Source of the DNA: Flagellimonas hadalis
GTDB taxonomy: Bacteria > Bacteroidota > Bacteroidia > Flavobacteriales > Flavobacteriaceae
Direction: 5' to 3'
NCBI RefSeq assembly: GCF_007785775.2
Contig: NZ_VNIK02000016.1
Span: 1-51,897, forward strand
DNA: 51,897 nt
The notes beneath the pieces are model-generated. The model ran no database searches, was not told the DNA's origin, and saw only the letters and a program-made list of their open reading frames with translations. Positions 44,220-51,897 of the stretch are shown in pieces. Made by a program: the position numbers and the translations under genes. The stretch's first letter is position 1. Every line of letters starts with the position of its first letter.

Positions 44220-45317
44220 TTAATCAATTATAACTTCGAGACCTGCTTTATTGGCCTTATATTTTATTTTGGTAATCAAATCACAATAGCTCCAATTTCT
44301 CATCACAAATCCCTCTCCCTTAGCAATCTCAGTTTTTTCCTCCTGATTCAAAAGTATGAGAGTTGCTGCCCTATGTTTAACACAAAAATCGATCAACCTC
44401 CGGCTATAGACATGCAAACGGTTATGGACATATTTACGTTCCGTTTGACCAAGTCTTTCAACTGCCTTTAGTTTTCTTTTGATTCCCTTACCCGATTTGG
44501 AATAGGTTGCACCGATCTTTGCCCGTCTGTGTGCAGATTGTATCGCCAGTCTTCTGTATAAAAATTCTTCCTTTGTGCCAATGGTAAGCCTTGCCCTCCC
44601 AACCTTTACGACAATGGGATATTCAAGGGACAGAGAGGCTTCTGCAATAATCTCAGGTCTTAGGTCATGGTTTTCTTTTTCAATTTCGAATACTGCCAAT
44701 AAGAAAATCTTGCCATCTTTTAGCTTTATGTGTGATGTGCACAGCTTAGTCTTGCCCTCCATTACCCGCTCCAACAATGTCCGTTTATCCGTAAAATCCT
44801 TTCCCAAGTAGGTTTTAAATGGAATTTGAAATAATCGGAAACAAAAGGCTTTTTTCTCATCGTTATAGGATAATCCACTCATACCCTCCAAGTCAAAGGG
44901 AAAGGCCATATCCCTTCTGAAATTTTTCAAAGAACGTTCACCGTTCCAATACTCTGGTTGGTTCTTCTTAAAAGAGGAAATCAAGGCCTGGTTCAAATTG
45001 GACAATATGTTTGTGGGGATTTCTCCTTTGAAACGGTCTGATACCACTCGATAGGTAGTGTTTATTCTAGAACGGTTAAGCATTCCTTGTTCATCCTTCT
45101 TTTCATCAGCCAATTTATATTTTATCCCCTCTGATAGATAAAAGAATTCCCTTATCATTTCCTGAACATAAAGGTGGGTCACTATAAGGTTGGCCGCCCT
45201 AAAGCATCGGTTCTGCCACTGGTAAAGTTTATCCAAGGCCTCTTTTTTCTCTTCCTTGGTAGGGAGGTCGATCAGTATTTGGATCTTTCGAGTGAGTTTT
45301 AGGGTTGACTTTTCCAT
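44220..45317 (-). CDS. Nuclease-dead Cas12f/TnpB-like protein
   Basis: A 365-residue RNA-guided-nuclease relative. The N-terminal 230 residues look like the WED/REC part of Cas12f (YRVVSDRFKGEIPTNILSNL, ERSLKNFRRDMAFPFD). The C-terminal part has the RuvC scaffold helix RRAKIGATYSKSGKGIKRKL and the signature GFVMRNWSYCDLITKIKYKA. The catalytic residues are gone: the RuvC-I Asp position reads Lys238 (IVVKVG), the RuvC-II Glu position reads Asn324 (LILLNQEE), and the protein ends at AGLEVIID, before the zinc finger and RuvC-III. It should therefore bind RNA and DNA without cutting. It starts one base after the sigma-factor gene, so the two are coupled. Confidence 0.85.
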   Translation of the reverse strand: MEKSTLKLTRKIQILIDLPTKEEKKEALDKLYQWQNRCFRAANLIVTHLYVQEMIREFFYLSEGIKYKLADEKKDEQGMLNRSRINTTYRVVSDRFKGEIPTNILSNLNQALISSFKKNQPEYWNGERSLKNFRRDMAFPFDLEGMSGLSYNDEKKAFCFRLFQIPFKTYLGKDFTDKRTLLERVMEGKTKLCTSHIKLKDGKIFLLAVFEIEKENHDLRPEIIAEASLSLEYPIVVKVGRARLTIGTKEEFLYRRLAIQSAHRRAKIGATYSKSGKGIKRKLKAVERLGQTERKYVHNRLHVYSRRLIDFCVKHRAATLILLNQEEKTEIAKGEGFVMRNWSYCDLITKIKYKANKAGLEVIID

Positions 45318-45318
45318 A

Positions 45319-46113
45319 CTAGGCTGATTGCAATTGATGTTTTGCTTCCATTAGCCTATAGGCTATCATGAATTCCTGATGCACCTCCTTTTGGGAGAGG
45401 TTAAGCTCATTGGCTATTTTGGAAAAGGAATATCTTAGTTCACAACGCATTTTAAGCACCCTTGTCTGCTCTGCCGTCATCTCGCCTGTAAACTTTATCT
45501 CACCCGTATTGTTATTTCTGGAATCGAGCCTACTACCTTGATGAAGGATGTTTTTAATGTCTTCAATAGCTTCCTTTATTTCTCTACAGGTTTCATTGAT
45601 ACTTTTCCCTATTACTTTGGAAATGGCTTTATATTGAAAGCCGTATTTTAAACAAAGATTGATTACATGTCTTTTGCTGTCATCCAATAGGGGCAGGACG
45701 CGTTCGATACTTTGGAACTTCTTTTGTTCCCCTTCCTGTAGTTTAACATTGTTATTGTCTTCAGCGGGGTCATACCCGACCATATAGTCTTGGTAATTCT
45801 CAAAACTCTCCAACGAGTGGACTTTCCTGAAAAACTTGTTCCTTGGGCGTATATAGTATGTAATGCACTCCCTTTTCATCACAAACCTCAGGAAAAAATA
45901 AATGTGCTTGGGTGATTCCAAACTGTCCCTATTAACCCACAACTTCAAGAATACATCCTGAACCAATGTCTCCACAACAAAACTATCATCGAGAAAGTTC
46001 TTGCCCAACCAGAAAATCTGTCTGTTATATTTTGTGTAGATTTCAGAAAAGGAAATGGCACAACCCTTTTTTAGGCGTTCATAGCATTCTTCTAGGAAAT
46101 GTTGATTTTCCAT
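45319..46113 (-). CDS. ECF-like sigma factor paired with the Cas12f-like protein
   Basis: A 264-residue sigma-70-family protein. Region 2 is about 22-93 ([33 protein letters not shown]). Region 4 is about 135-190 ([40 protein letters not shown]). A further HTH follows at about 212-260 ([40 protein letters not shown]), making the protein longer than the usual 180-200 residues. No FecR or other anti-sigma gene is next to it. The stop is one base from the start of the Cas12f-like gene. I infer that the dead Cas12f brings this sigma factor and RNA polymerase to guide-matched promoters. Confidence 0.85.
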   Translation of the reverse strand: MENQHFLEECYERLKKGCAISFSEIYTKYNRQIFWLGKNFLDDSFVVETLVQDVFLKLWVNRDSLESPKHIYFFLRFVMKRECITYYIRPRNKFFRKVHSLESFENYQDYMVGYDPAEDNNNVKLQEGEQKKFQSIERVLPLLDDSKRHVINLCLKYGFQYKAISKVIGKSINETCREIKEAIEDIKNILHQGSRLDSRNNNTGEIKFTGEMTAEQTRVLKMRCELRYSFSKIANELNLSQKEVHQEFMIAYRLMEAKHQLQSA

Positions 46114-46262
46114 TTATTTGTTTTTTTGAGATTCTTAGGTATTGATGAATTTCTTATTCTTTAGTTTGGAATTTTTCCAAGCTGAAATTTTCGTTTAAAT
46201 TAGTCGTGTAGAAAAATGTAACCCACCACAACCCATTGTAAATTACCCGTATGAGGTTGTAT

Positions 46263-46280
46263 TTTACCAAAAGGGGTAAA
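46263..46280. promoter_or_regulatory. Inverted repeat in the sigma/XRE divergent region
   Basis: TTTACC, six bases, then GGTAAA, in the 196-bp interval between the sigma-factor gene and the divergent XRE gene, 29 bp before the latter. A likely operator for the XRE protein; it could also affect the sigma/Cas12f transcript. Confidence 0.45.
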
Positions 46281-46309
46281 CAAAGGAATATTTTAAATAT
46301 CTTTAAGTT

Positions 46310-46699
46310 ATGCCGACAGAGACAAAAACTAATCATATAGGAAGAAAGATTGCCCGAATCAGGGAACTCCAGGGAATGAAGCAAGAAACCCTAGCTGAGG
46401 AATTGGGAATCAGTCAGCAGAGTGTCTCAACCTTGGAAAAAAGTGAAACCTTAGAGGATAAGAAACTTGAAGAAATCGCAAAGGCGTTGGGAGTTACTAA
46501 AGAAGGTATCGAGAATTTTTCCGAAGAATCTGTTTTAAACATTATTTCAAATTCTTTCCATGACCAATCAGCATTAAATGCAATTTTACATCAACCAACC
46601 TTTAATCCAATTGATAAAGTAGTTGAACTTTATGAGCGTCTTGTTCAAGCTGAAAAGGATAAGGTTGAATACTTGGAAAAACTCTTGGGCAAGAAATAA
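46310..46699 (+). CDS. XRE-family regulator with coiled-coil tail
   Basis: A 129-residue protein. The HTH_3 domain spans about 8-68 (IGRKIARIRELQGMKQETLA, LGISQQSVSTLEKSETLEDK). The C-terminal 35 residues (VVELYERLVQAEKDKVEYLE) form a short coiled coil for dimerisation. This type is common in Bacteroidetes. It is divergent from the sigma-Cas12f pair and may repress it. An inverted repeat lies in between. The 3-prime side abuts element copy C, 41 bp away. Confidence 0.88.
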   Translation: MPTETKTNHIGRKIARIRELQGMKQETLAEELGISQQSVSTLEKSETLEDKKLEEIAKALGVTKEGIENFSEESVLNIISNSFHDQSALNAILHQPTFNPIDKVVELYERLVQAEKDKVEYLEKLLGKK

Positions 46700-46740
46700 T
46701 TTCTTTCGGCCAACAACTTTTTTTGTCATTCCAATAAAAG

Positions 46741-46895
46741 TGTGGATGAGCCGAATTGTTGAGGCCACCAAAAACGAAAAATTTTAGCCATCCAATATTT
46801 GGTGGTAGTGATTTGAAATCCATATTTTTGTGTCGTGATTGAGGGTGCTCAATTTTATCCGGCGAAGGTGGTATATTATGTCCGGTTTATCCACA
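46741..46895 (-). mobile_element. Short non-autonomous element, copy C
   Basis: A 155-bp unit in reverse orientation with TGTGGATGAGCCG at one end and CGGTTTATCCACA at the other, an imperfect terminal inverted repeat. The body shares TATACCACCTTCGCCGGATA, AAATTGAGCACC and TTTCGTTTTTGGTGG (read on the minus strand) with copies A and B. AAAG lies close to both ends and may be part of a target duplication. No coding capacity. Confidence 0.6.
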
Positions 46896-46983
46896 CAAAG
46901 CCCAAGGCAATATCTCTTTGTAATAGCCACAAATTCAATACCCCCCTCTGGCAGGCATATTCGTCTAGCCTTCACTTTCAATT

Positions 46984-48756
46984 TTATTTATCTATATATT
47001 GAAAATAACTAAATGGTTTGCCGAAATAAATATCTCTTAAATGTTTTGGAATATCATCTATATCTTCCGTTTCCTTTTGTAATTTCTTTATCTTCCTTTT
47101 TATATATGAAATCTGTTGTTCTCTTGATTTGTCCAGTTTTTTCAGTTGCTTTTTTGATATAGTATTATTTGACAATAGAAAGAAGCCATTAGTCCAACAT
47201 AATCCCTGATTAAAATCTTCAAGTTCATAATTATAGAGTGTCATTCTTCCAACTGACATTGAAATAAGGCGCTGTTGAAGGCTAAAAATAATTTGGTTTT
47301 GACTCTTCCTTGAAAATTTATCAATATCGGCTAATTCTCTATTCTTATCCATTCCCAAGGCATGTAAAATCCTTTGGGTTTCTTTAATTTGTTTTCTTAT
47401 TTCTTTATTAATCGAACTCTTTCTAACCCGTATATTTCCCTTATAATTTATTTGGTAACCAACAAATGACAACCATGGAACATTGTTCACGCCTTCATGT
47501 TTATTGCCCCAGAAATAAGGTTCTTTCGATTTGAATTTCCAAAAAACCTTTGGTGATTTTTTGTAGTCCTGAATTTTTTCAGAATCATGGTATAACAAAA
47601 AATTATCTTTTATGCCTTTCTTGTATGTTTCAAGGGCTTTTTTACAAATCACCTTATCAGTATGAGCAATAACCATGTCATCGCAATATCTTACATACAT
47701 AAGATTTTCATCCGTTCTAAGAACTTCTTCATCTATCTTGCTTAAAATGAGATTTGAAATGAAACATGAAACGGCGTTTCCTTGGGGTACACCTATCCTA
47801 TAGTTGTTAACATAATCTTTATCGTAACATGTTTTTAAATAGCCGCCTACCCATTTAAATATACCCGGTGGCACTCCATTCTTTTTAAAATAGTTAGGAT
47901 CAAGATTTTTAGGAAGGACGTCTTTATTGAAGGAATATGAATTTAAAAACAAATGAAACAATCTCATTGCCTTTGGTGAAATATCTATGCCATTCTTTCT
48001 TAGACGATTAATTGCCTCAATGAAAATCTTTTCTAAATGAATATGTTGAACCGTGTCAAAGAATTTTTGAATATCACATTCCGCTACCCACAGTTTTTTG
48101 AATTTTTTTTTATGCTTCAATATTCTAATAATTGAATCGTGGTGATTTGGAATTTCACCATTTCTTCTTGCTCTAAACGCATAAGAGCAATCCAAAAAGA
48201 TATCATCAAACTTAACGGTAAGATACCTTGCAAAGGCCGATGTAATTATCTTATCTTCAATCTTATATTTGGCAATTGGTCGGTATTCAAAAATTCCGCT
48301 TTTCAACGATTTAGGTAATGGAAATATAGTCGGCTTGTCAATTTTATAGCCATTAGTTTCTATTTTATCGACCTTTTCCCTAATTGATTTACAAAAATCA
48401 GTCAGGTTTTGATACCAATTTTCAGGCTTCTTAGCTTTTTTTTCAACTAAGTATTTTTCGTGTTTGTATGACTTCCAAAGTCTGTGCTGATTTCGTTCAA
48501 TACTATTGGTAAACTTTGTTTTATGCAATCTTTCGTATTGATTAAGCTTTTTCCAATTTCTTCTTGATGGAAAAATTGATTGTAAGAAAATGAACTCTTT
48601 ATCAGTTTTCGGAATTGATATTTTATTTGTTCTATCATGTAGGCTTATATCTCTAATCATATGTTTTTTATGTCTTTGATGAGATATTCTTGCCCTATGC
48701 TTGCAGAGCATTTTTACAAGAGAAGATTCAGCATAATATTCTAAGAAATCGTCCAC
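46984..48756 (-). CDS. Reverse transcriptase, probably of a defence (DRT/UG) type
   Basis: A 590-residue reverse transcriptase starting at GTG 48756. Motif A is ECDIQKFFDTV (Asp228), the RT3a-like GVPQGNAVSCFISNLIL is at 322-338, the catalytic YCDD is at 357-360, and WLSFVGYQI with RVRKSSINKEI follows. YCDD replaces the usual YADD. There is no maturase or endonuclease domain as in active group II intron proteins, and no retron VTG box. The N-terminal 140 residues and the C-terminal 110 (Lys-rich coil) are extra. I infer an anti-phage or otherwise domesticated RT, helped by the structured leader directly upstream. The subclass is not assignable by eye. Confidence 0.82.
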   Translation of the reverse strand: MDDFLEYYAESSLVKMLCKHRARISHQRHKKHMIRDISLHDRTNKISIPKTDKEFIFLQSIFPSRRNWKKLNQYERLHKTKFTNSIERNQHRLWKSYKHEKYLVEKKAKKPENWYQNLTDFCKSIREKVDKIETNGYKIDKPTIFPLPKSLKSGIFEYRPIAKYKIEDKIITSAFARYLTVKFDDIFLDCSYAFRARRNGEIPNHHDSIIRILKHKKKFKKLWVAECDIQKFFDTVQHIHLEKIFIEAINRLRKNGIDISPKAMRLFHLFLNSYSFNKDVLPKNLDPNYFKKNGVPPGIFKWVGGYLKTCYDKDYVNNYRIGVPQGNAVSCFISNLILSKIDEEVLRTDENLMYVRYCDDMVIAHTDKVICKKALETYKKGIKDNFLLYHDSEKIQDYKKSPKVFWKFKSKEPYFWGNKHEGVNNVPWLSFVGYQINYKGNIRVRKSSINKEIRKQIKETQRILHALGMDKNRELADIDKFSRKSQNQIIFSLQQRLISMSVGRMTLYNYELEDFNQGLCWTNGFFLLSNNTISKKQLKKLDKSREQQISYIKRKIKKLQKETEDIDDIPKHLRDIYFGKPFSYFQYIDK

Positions 48757-48971
48757 TATTGAAATAAGGCGTAAGCGTAGTAATCAATTTGATTGAGATA
48801 CATGGCCATACAAAAAAATACAGCGAAGACCATTAGCATCAGGATTATTAGGTCTTGTAAATTGTTTCAGCACTTTCAAAGCAATAATTTACGCCTTACT
48901 CGCACCTAGGAGGTAAAACCTCCGTACCTGTTCAATATGATGAGAGAGTTCCCACCCTTCCTTACGCCTTA
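48757..48971 (-). ncRNA. Candidate structured RNA upstream of the reverse transcriptase
   Basis: On the minus strand this leader begins with TAAGGCGTAA (48971-48962), repeats TAAGGCGTAA at 48898-48889, and ends with the complement TTACGCCTTA (48774-48765) nine bases before the RT start. Inside is a perfect hairpin GGAGGT-TTT-ACCTCC (48923-48909). A long-range inverted repeat closing some 200 nt just ahead of an RT is the layout of retron msr/msd and of several DRT RNAs. Transcription is not shown, and the ends are inferred from the repeats. Confidence 0.5.
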
Positions 48972-49016
48972 AATCAAAATGAACTAAATTTATTATTTTA
49001 TTTTTTAAGTTTAAAT

Positions 49017-49976
49017 ATGAATGTTTCCAAATTCGATAATATTTATTCAAAACGTGCAATCCAGTCTGAATTGATGGGGGAACTTTTGGATATTAAAAAA
49101 GGAAAATACAAAAATATCATTGAAAAGTGTAGATATTTTACTTCTAAAAACAACTATGATTCTTACAATTCATTAAAAATAAAATTACCGTTAGTAACTT
49201 TTTGTGGAACATTTGTAAACGGCAGAAAGCTTGAACATTTAGTGCAATACAACAATTTGATGATATTGGATGTGGATCATATTGAAGCTAAAGACATATT
49301 TAAGTTTAAAAGAGAAATAGAGAGCGATAAATACACTTTTGCAGTTTGGCTATCTCCATCAGGAGAAGGTTTGAAAGCCTTAGTTAGAATTGATAGTAGT
49401 CCCGAAGAACACAGGGCAAGTTTTCAGGCAATAAAAAATTACTATAAATTAAATTACAACATTGAACTAGATAACAGTGGAAGTGATGTGACAAGACTGT
49501 GTTTTGTTTCATGGGATGAGAACTTGTATCACAATAATAATTCCGAAGTTTTTACTGATAAATTCAACCCAATAATAGAGCGCAAAAACAATAGAATAAA
49601 AACAACTAGAAAAAATGTATCACTTACAAAAAGTGCATACGCAACGGAAGGTCTGAATAAAAGAGAGCATAGAAGAATTATTGGGCAAATCATTAAATAT
49701 TTGAAAAGGAAAGAATTATCAATTACTAATACCTTTGATGAGTGGTTTAGAGTTGCAGTTGCTATTGCCGCTACCTTTAGTTATGATCTTGGTGAAAAAT
49801 ATTATTTGCAATTGTGTGAACTAGATAAAGATAAGCACGATGAAATTGAAAGTAAAAATATCCTTCAATATTGTTATAACAATAGGAAGTTGGATTTACC
49901 ATCAACAATATCCTTTGGCACTATAATTTTTTATGCCAAAGAAAAAGGATTTTTAACTGGAAAAGATAAATCATAA
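49017..49976 (+). CDS. VirE_N/PriCT-domain protein (BT4734-like)
   Basis: A 319-residue protein found on Bacteroidetes integrative elements. The N-terminal 190 residues match the VirE_N/BT4734 type: LPLVTFCGTFVNGRKLEHLV, MILDVDHIEA, WLSPSGEGLKALVRI and DNSGSDVTRLCFVSWD, a primase-like palm with acidic residues. The C-terminal 100 (EWFRVAVAIAATFSYDLGEK, ENILQYCYNN-like stretch) resembles PriCT-2. A role in element replication is likely. It is divergent from the RT across the structured leader. Very AT-rich. A usual DUF3987 partner gene is absent here. Confidence 0.82.
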   Translation: MNVSKFDNIYSKRAIQSELMGELLDIKKGKYKNIIEKCRYFTSKNNYDSYNSLKIKLPLVTFCGTFVNGRKLEHLVQYNNLMILDVDHIEAKDIFKFKREIESDKYTFAVWLSPSGEGLKALVRIDSSPEEHRASFQAIKNYYKLNYNIELDNSGSDVTRLCFVSWDENLYHNNNSEVFTDKFNPIIERKNNRIKTTRKNVSLTKSAYATEGLNKREHRRIIGQIIKYLKRKELSITNTFDEWFRVAVAIAATFSYDLGEKYYLQLCELDKDKHDEIESKNILQYCYNNRKLDLPSTISFGTIIFYAKEKGFLTGKDKS

Positions 49977-49979
49977 TAA

Positions 49980-50111
49980 ATGAGCGACTTACAACGTGCT
50001 TTTATTCATAAAATCGGCCATGTAGAATCTGCGAATAACAGGTATTCTTTTAATATTGAAAAATTCCTATTGTCTTTAAACACTTTTAGATTTACACGCT
50101 CCTTTCTATAA
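49980..50111 (+). CDS. Small ORF, probably the stub of a longer gene
   Basis: A 43-residue frame (MSDLQRAFIHKIGHVESA at the start) whose ATG lies three bases after the VirE_N stop, so it is well placed for translation coupling. No family is recognised. In related elements a longer replication gene usually follows, so this may be its truncated beginning. Confidence 0.35.
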   Translation: MSDLQRAFIHKIGHVESANNRYSFNIEKFLLSLNTFRFTRSFL

Positions 50112-50158
50112 GTCTCTTTTTGGGAAAAAATTATATGATACCCAAAATCGGAAAGAAA

Positions 50159-50815
50159 TCAATTACTCAAATAATCGAATTTCCAGGTTAGATCTAATTT
50201 ACCAGTGAACCCTAATTCAATTGTCTTATGTTGCAACCCAACTCTATGTGCTGAGCCTACCATTAAAACAGCAGTATTAAATTTATTTTCATGAAAATTT
50301 TCAAGAATTAATTTTATCCAGTGATTTTCACGATAGTTATTCCAATTTACCCATTTAACATAGTCCAAAGTGAGTTCTCTATTGTTTTCTTTGGCTATTA
50401 TTTCTCTCTCCATTAATGCCTTGTCAAAGTTGATTTTATCGTTTTTTTTACTATTCAAAAATTTGTATCCCTCTTTGTAAGTTTCATCTATTTGAATACG
50501 CGTTGCATTCTTATAATTCTCCATTTTTTCAATGATCCAATCAAAAATTTCATCAATGCGTTCATCACCTACAACAATACCATGAATATCAACAGGAACT
50601 ATTTTAATGGAGTGGTCTGCTAAAATTTCTCTAATGATTTTTATTTCAGGAGGGTTAAATTTCTCCGTTGCATCTATCATTTCAGGAAATACCTCTGGTG
50701 CTGCTTCACAAAAAATTACCTCAGGTGAAATCTCCTCTATGATTTTGAGCAATTTTTCAGATGTACATGCCCCTTCTTCAACATGATAGGTTCCAATTAC
50801 AACTACAGTGCTCAT
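50159..50815 (-). CDS. TraB/TIKI-like hypothetical protein
   Basis: A 218-residue soluble protein with no signal peptide. The opening VVVIGTYHVEEGACTSEKL, VIFCEAAPEVFPEM and the late VLMVGSAHRVGLQHK look like the GTxH / E / GxxH elements of the TraB/PrgY/TIKI metallo-fold, though shorter than the classic members. The catalytic role is unknown. It stands alone at the right side of the island between the VirE_N region and the relaxase. It could be an accessory or defence gene, but nothing in context proves it. Confidence 0.5.
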   Translation of the reverse strand: MSTVVVIGTYHVEEGACTSEKLLKIIEEISPEVIFCEAAPEVFPEMIDATEKFNPPEIKIIREILADHSIKIVPVDIHGIVVGDERIDEIFDWIIEKMENYKNATRIQIDETYKEGYKFLNSKKNDKINFDKALMEREIIAKENNRELTLDYVKWVNWNNYRENHWIKLILENFHENKFNTAVLMVGSAHRVGLQHKTIELGFTGKLDLTWKFDYLSN

Positions 50816-51036
50816 AAATCCATTAATTTGTTTTTTTAAGTCAATTGTTAGACCAACTGATGATTTTATTGTTTTTCACGAAAACACTGACAAAAATTCA
50901 ATCAAAACATTAAAATCGTGTCAATGTGTCCTAAAATATCTATTTTCCATATACTGTAAGGTCCCACTTAAAGCCGAACTGTTTAAATATAGAACTATAA
51001 TAGCCCCAAATCTTACCCCAACTTTTGCGCATGGAT

Positions 51037-51092
51037 CCTATCGGGTTTTTGTAGTGTTCCGGTAGATAAGCGTAAAGCAAAAACACGATAGG
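51037..51092. repeat. Long inverted repeat next to the relaxase gene
   Basis: CCTATCGGGTTTTTG (51037-51051) and CAAAAACACGATAGG (51078-51092) are inverted copies with one mismatch and a 26-base spacer. It lies 21 bp past the relaxase stop. It may be a transcription terminator without a T run, or a nick-region/oriT-type structure. Confidence 0.55.
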
Positions 51093-51112
51093 GCGCACCT
51101 ACTTTTTGGATT

Positions 51113-51897
51113 TCAATAACCCATGTCCTCACCTGTGCCCCTAGCTTTATCGATACCCCTCCCAAGTGCCTTTATAATCTTGGCCGCAATCTGCACTTTA
51201 TTGGTCGGGATACTGGGAGCTTTGACCCCCATTGTTTTAAGTAGTTTAAAGGCCATATCCTTTTCCTTGGTGGGCAGTCCCATGACCTTGGCAAAGAACT
51301 TCCCCGGTTCCTTGGCATGGGCCTTTCTCCCTGCATAGGATTCCACATAGTTTCGTTTGAACCCCGTTGTTTTATCAAAAGTTTTCTCCGCTGCTTGATA
51401 AAAACTGTCCCTATCAAATCCCCTCTTGACCGTCCTTCCGTTCAGTTCCACTTCGGATGCCTTGTGCTTGGCCATTGGGGAAAGCGTATAGGTGTTCGTC
51501 ACGTCCCTTCTGCTTACTATGATGTGGATGTGGGTCTGTGGCCCTTCCTTTTGCATCCCTGCGGCCACCAATTGTCCGTTCTGTTTATGCGGGGCCAATC
51601 TCGTTTGCTCTTTGATTCTTTTTTCAAGCTCCTTGACATTCCCGATGGATTCTCCACGCTCCACTTTCCGTATCTCGTTCCTGAGCCTTGCTATTTCTCC
51701 CCGGTACGGTGCATTCTCTTGCACCTGCTTATCAAATCCTCGATAGGTGCGTTCATGCTCTATCTTTGCATAATATTTCAAGTTTTCGGCCTTTACCTCT
51801 TGGTTGCGATGGAAACTCTTGGCATAGTCCTCCATGAGCTTCCTTGTGTATTCCCTTAGCATATTTGGATCATTTCCAATTGCCTGTAATTCTCTTT
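51113..51897 (-). CDS. MobB-like relaxase/mobilization protein, 5-prime end outside the window
   Basis: The frame is open to the window edge; an internal ATG at 51862 is probably not the true start because in-frame codons continue upstream. The visible 261 residues include a coiled, charged stretch (RNEIRKVERGESIGNVKELE), the histidine motif THIHIIVSRRD typical of HUH relaxases, and the C-terminal KFFAKVMGLPTKEKDMAFKL seen in Bacteroidetes MobB/DUF5712 proteins. It would nick the element at oriT for conjugal transfer. G+C is higher than in the genes at 46-51 kb, so this part may belong to another module. Confidence 0.75.
   Translation of the reverse strand, partial: RELQAIGNDPNMLREYTRKLMEDYAKSFHRNQEVKAENLKYYAKIEHERTYRGFDKQVQENAPYRGEIARLRNEIRKVERGESIGNVKELEKRIKEQTRLAPHKQNGQLVAAGMQKEGPQTHIHIIVSRRDVTNTYTLSPMAKHKASEVELNGRTVKRGFDRDSFYQAAEKTFDKTTGFKRNYVESYAGRKAHAKEPGKFFAKVMGLPTKEKDMAFKLLKTMGVKAPSIPTNKVQIAAKIIKALGRGIDKARGTGEDMGY

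Noticed and set aside
44220..45317. Ordinary IS605/IS607 TnpB with cutting activity
   Set aside because: The RuvC acidic residues are replaced, RuvC-III is absent, no TnpA is nearby, and the gene is fused in an operon with a sigma factor.
46984..48971. Canonical retron
   Set aside because: The leader layout is similar, but the RT is far longer than retron RTs, has YCDD, and lacks the VTG box; a DRT-type or unclassified RT fits better.
50808..51065. 85-codon plus-strand frame between the TraB-like gene and the relaxase
   Set aside because: No family features, overlaps the inverted repeat and the TraB-like start; composition is that of random AT-rich DNA.

Overview
The window looks like a chromosomal segment of a marine Flavobacteriaceae bacterium (Flagellimonas/Muricauda/Maribacter-like). 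The indicators are a SusC/SusD pair with its own FecI/FecR sigma/anti-sigma switch, DUF4369-thioredoxin lipoproteins, AraC and RpiR regulators, a DUF6624 protein, and genes at the far right typical of Bacteroidetes mobile elements (VirE_N/PriCT protein, MobB-like relaxase). Genus is inference only.

Left part (1-20.7 kb), ordinary host-like DNA. A decayed esterase remnant carries a ten-base G run. It is followed by a Bcr/CflA MFS exporter, an aldo/keto reductase, an AraC regulator and a DASS carboxylate transporter. Then comes a carbohydrate-use locus read leftward: FecI, FecR, SusC, SusD, a PIG-L deacetylase, a FucP-type sugar permease, a ROK kinase and a PcRGLX/YetA-like lipoprotein, closed by a clear terminator. 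A DAO-type oxidase and a divergent RpiR regulator border it, with a perfect 22-bp palindrome between them.

Middle part (20.7-33.4 kb), a scarred region. An IS21-family element (istA, istB) sits between two broken genes. Three copies of a roughly 150-bp element with the same outer tips lie elsewhere in the window; two flank an AT-rich VIT1-like gene, and one of these has cut off a DUF4369 lipoprotein. Between them are an AraC regulator with a beta-lactamase-fold hydrolase, a two-component system and a DUF6624/TPR protein.

Right part (33.4 kb to the end), a probable genomic island. It starts at what looks like a tRNA 3-prime-end remnant next to a strong hairpin terminator, and base composition then becomes AT-rich. 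It carries three candidate systems: (1) a tight five-gene operon with an XRE controller, PLD-helicase, N6-adenine methylase, DUF262-HNH nuclease and AAA ATPase, likely an anti-phage system; (2) an ECF-like sigma factor one base upstream of a TnpB/Cas12f-like protein with degraded RuvC residues and no RuvC-III, followed by two RNA hairpins and a possible pseudoknot, which I read as a nuclease-dead Cas12f/sigma RNA-guided transcription system with an encoded guide RNA; (3) a 590-residue reverse transcriptase preceded by a structured leader bounded by inverted 10-mers. A VirE_N/PriCT protein and a MobB-like relaxase suggest the island is mobile. System 2 is the most exciting content. I recall that pairs of this type were recently reported in flavobacteria, but I could not check that here.
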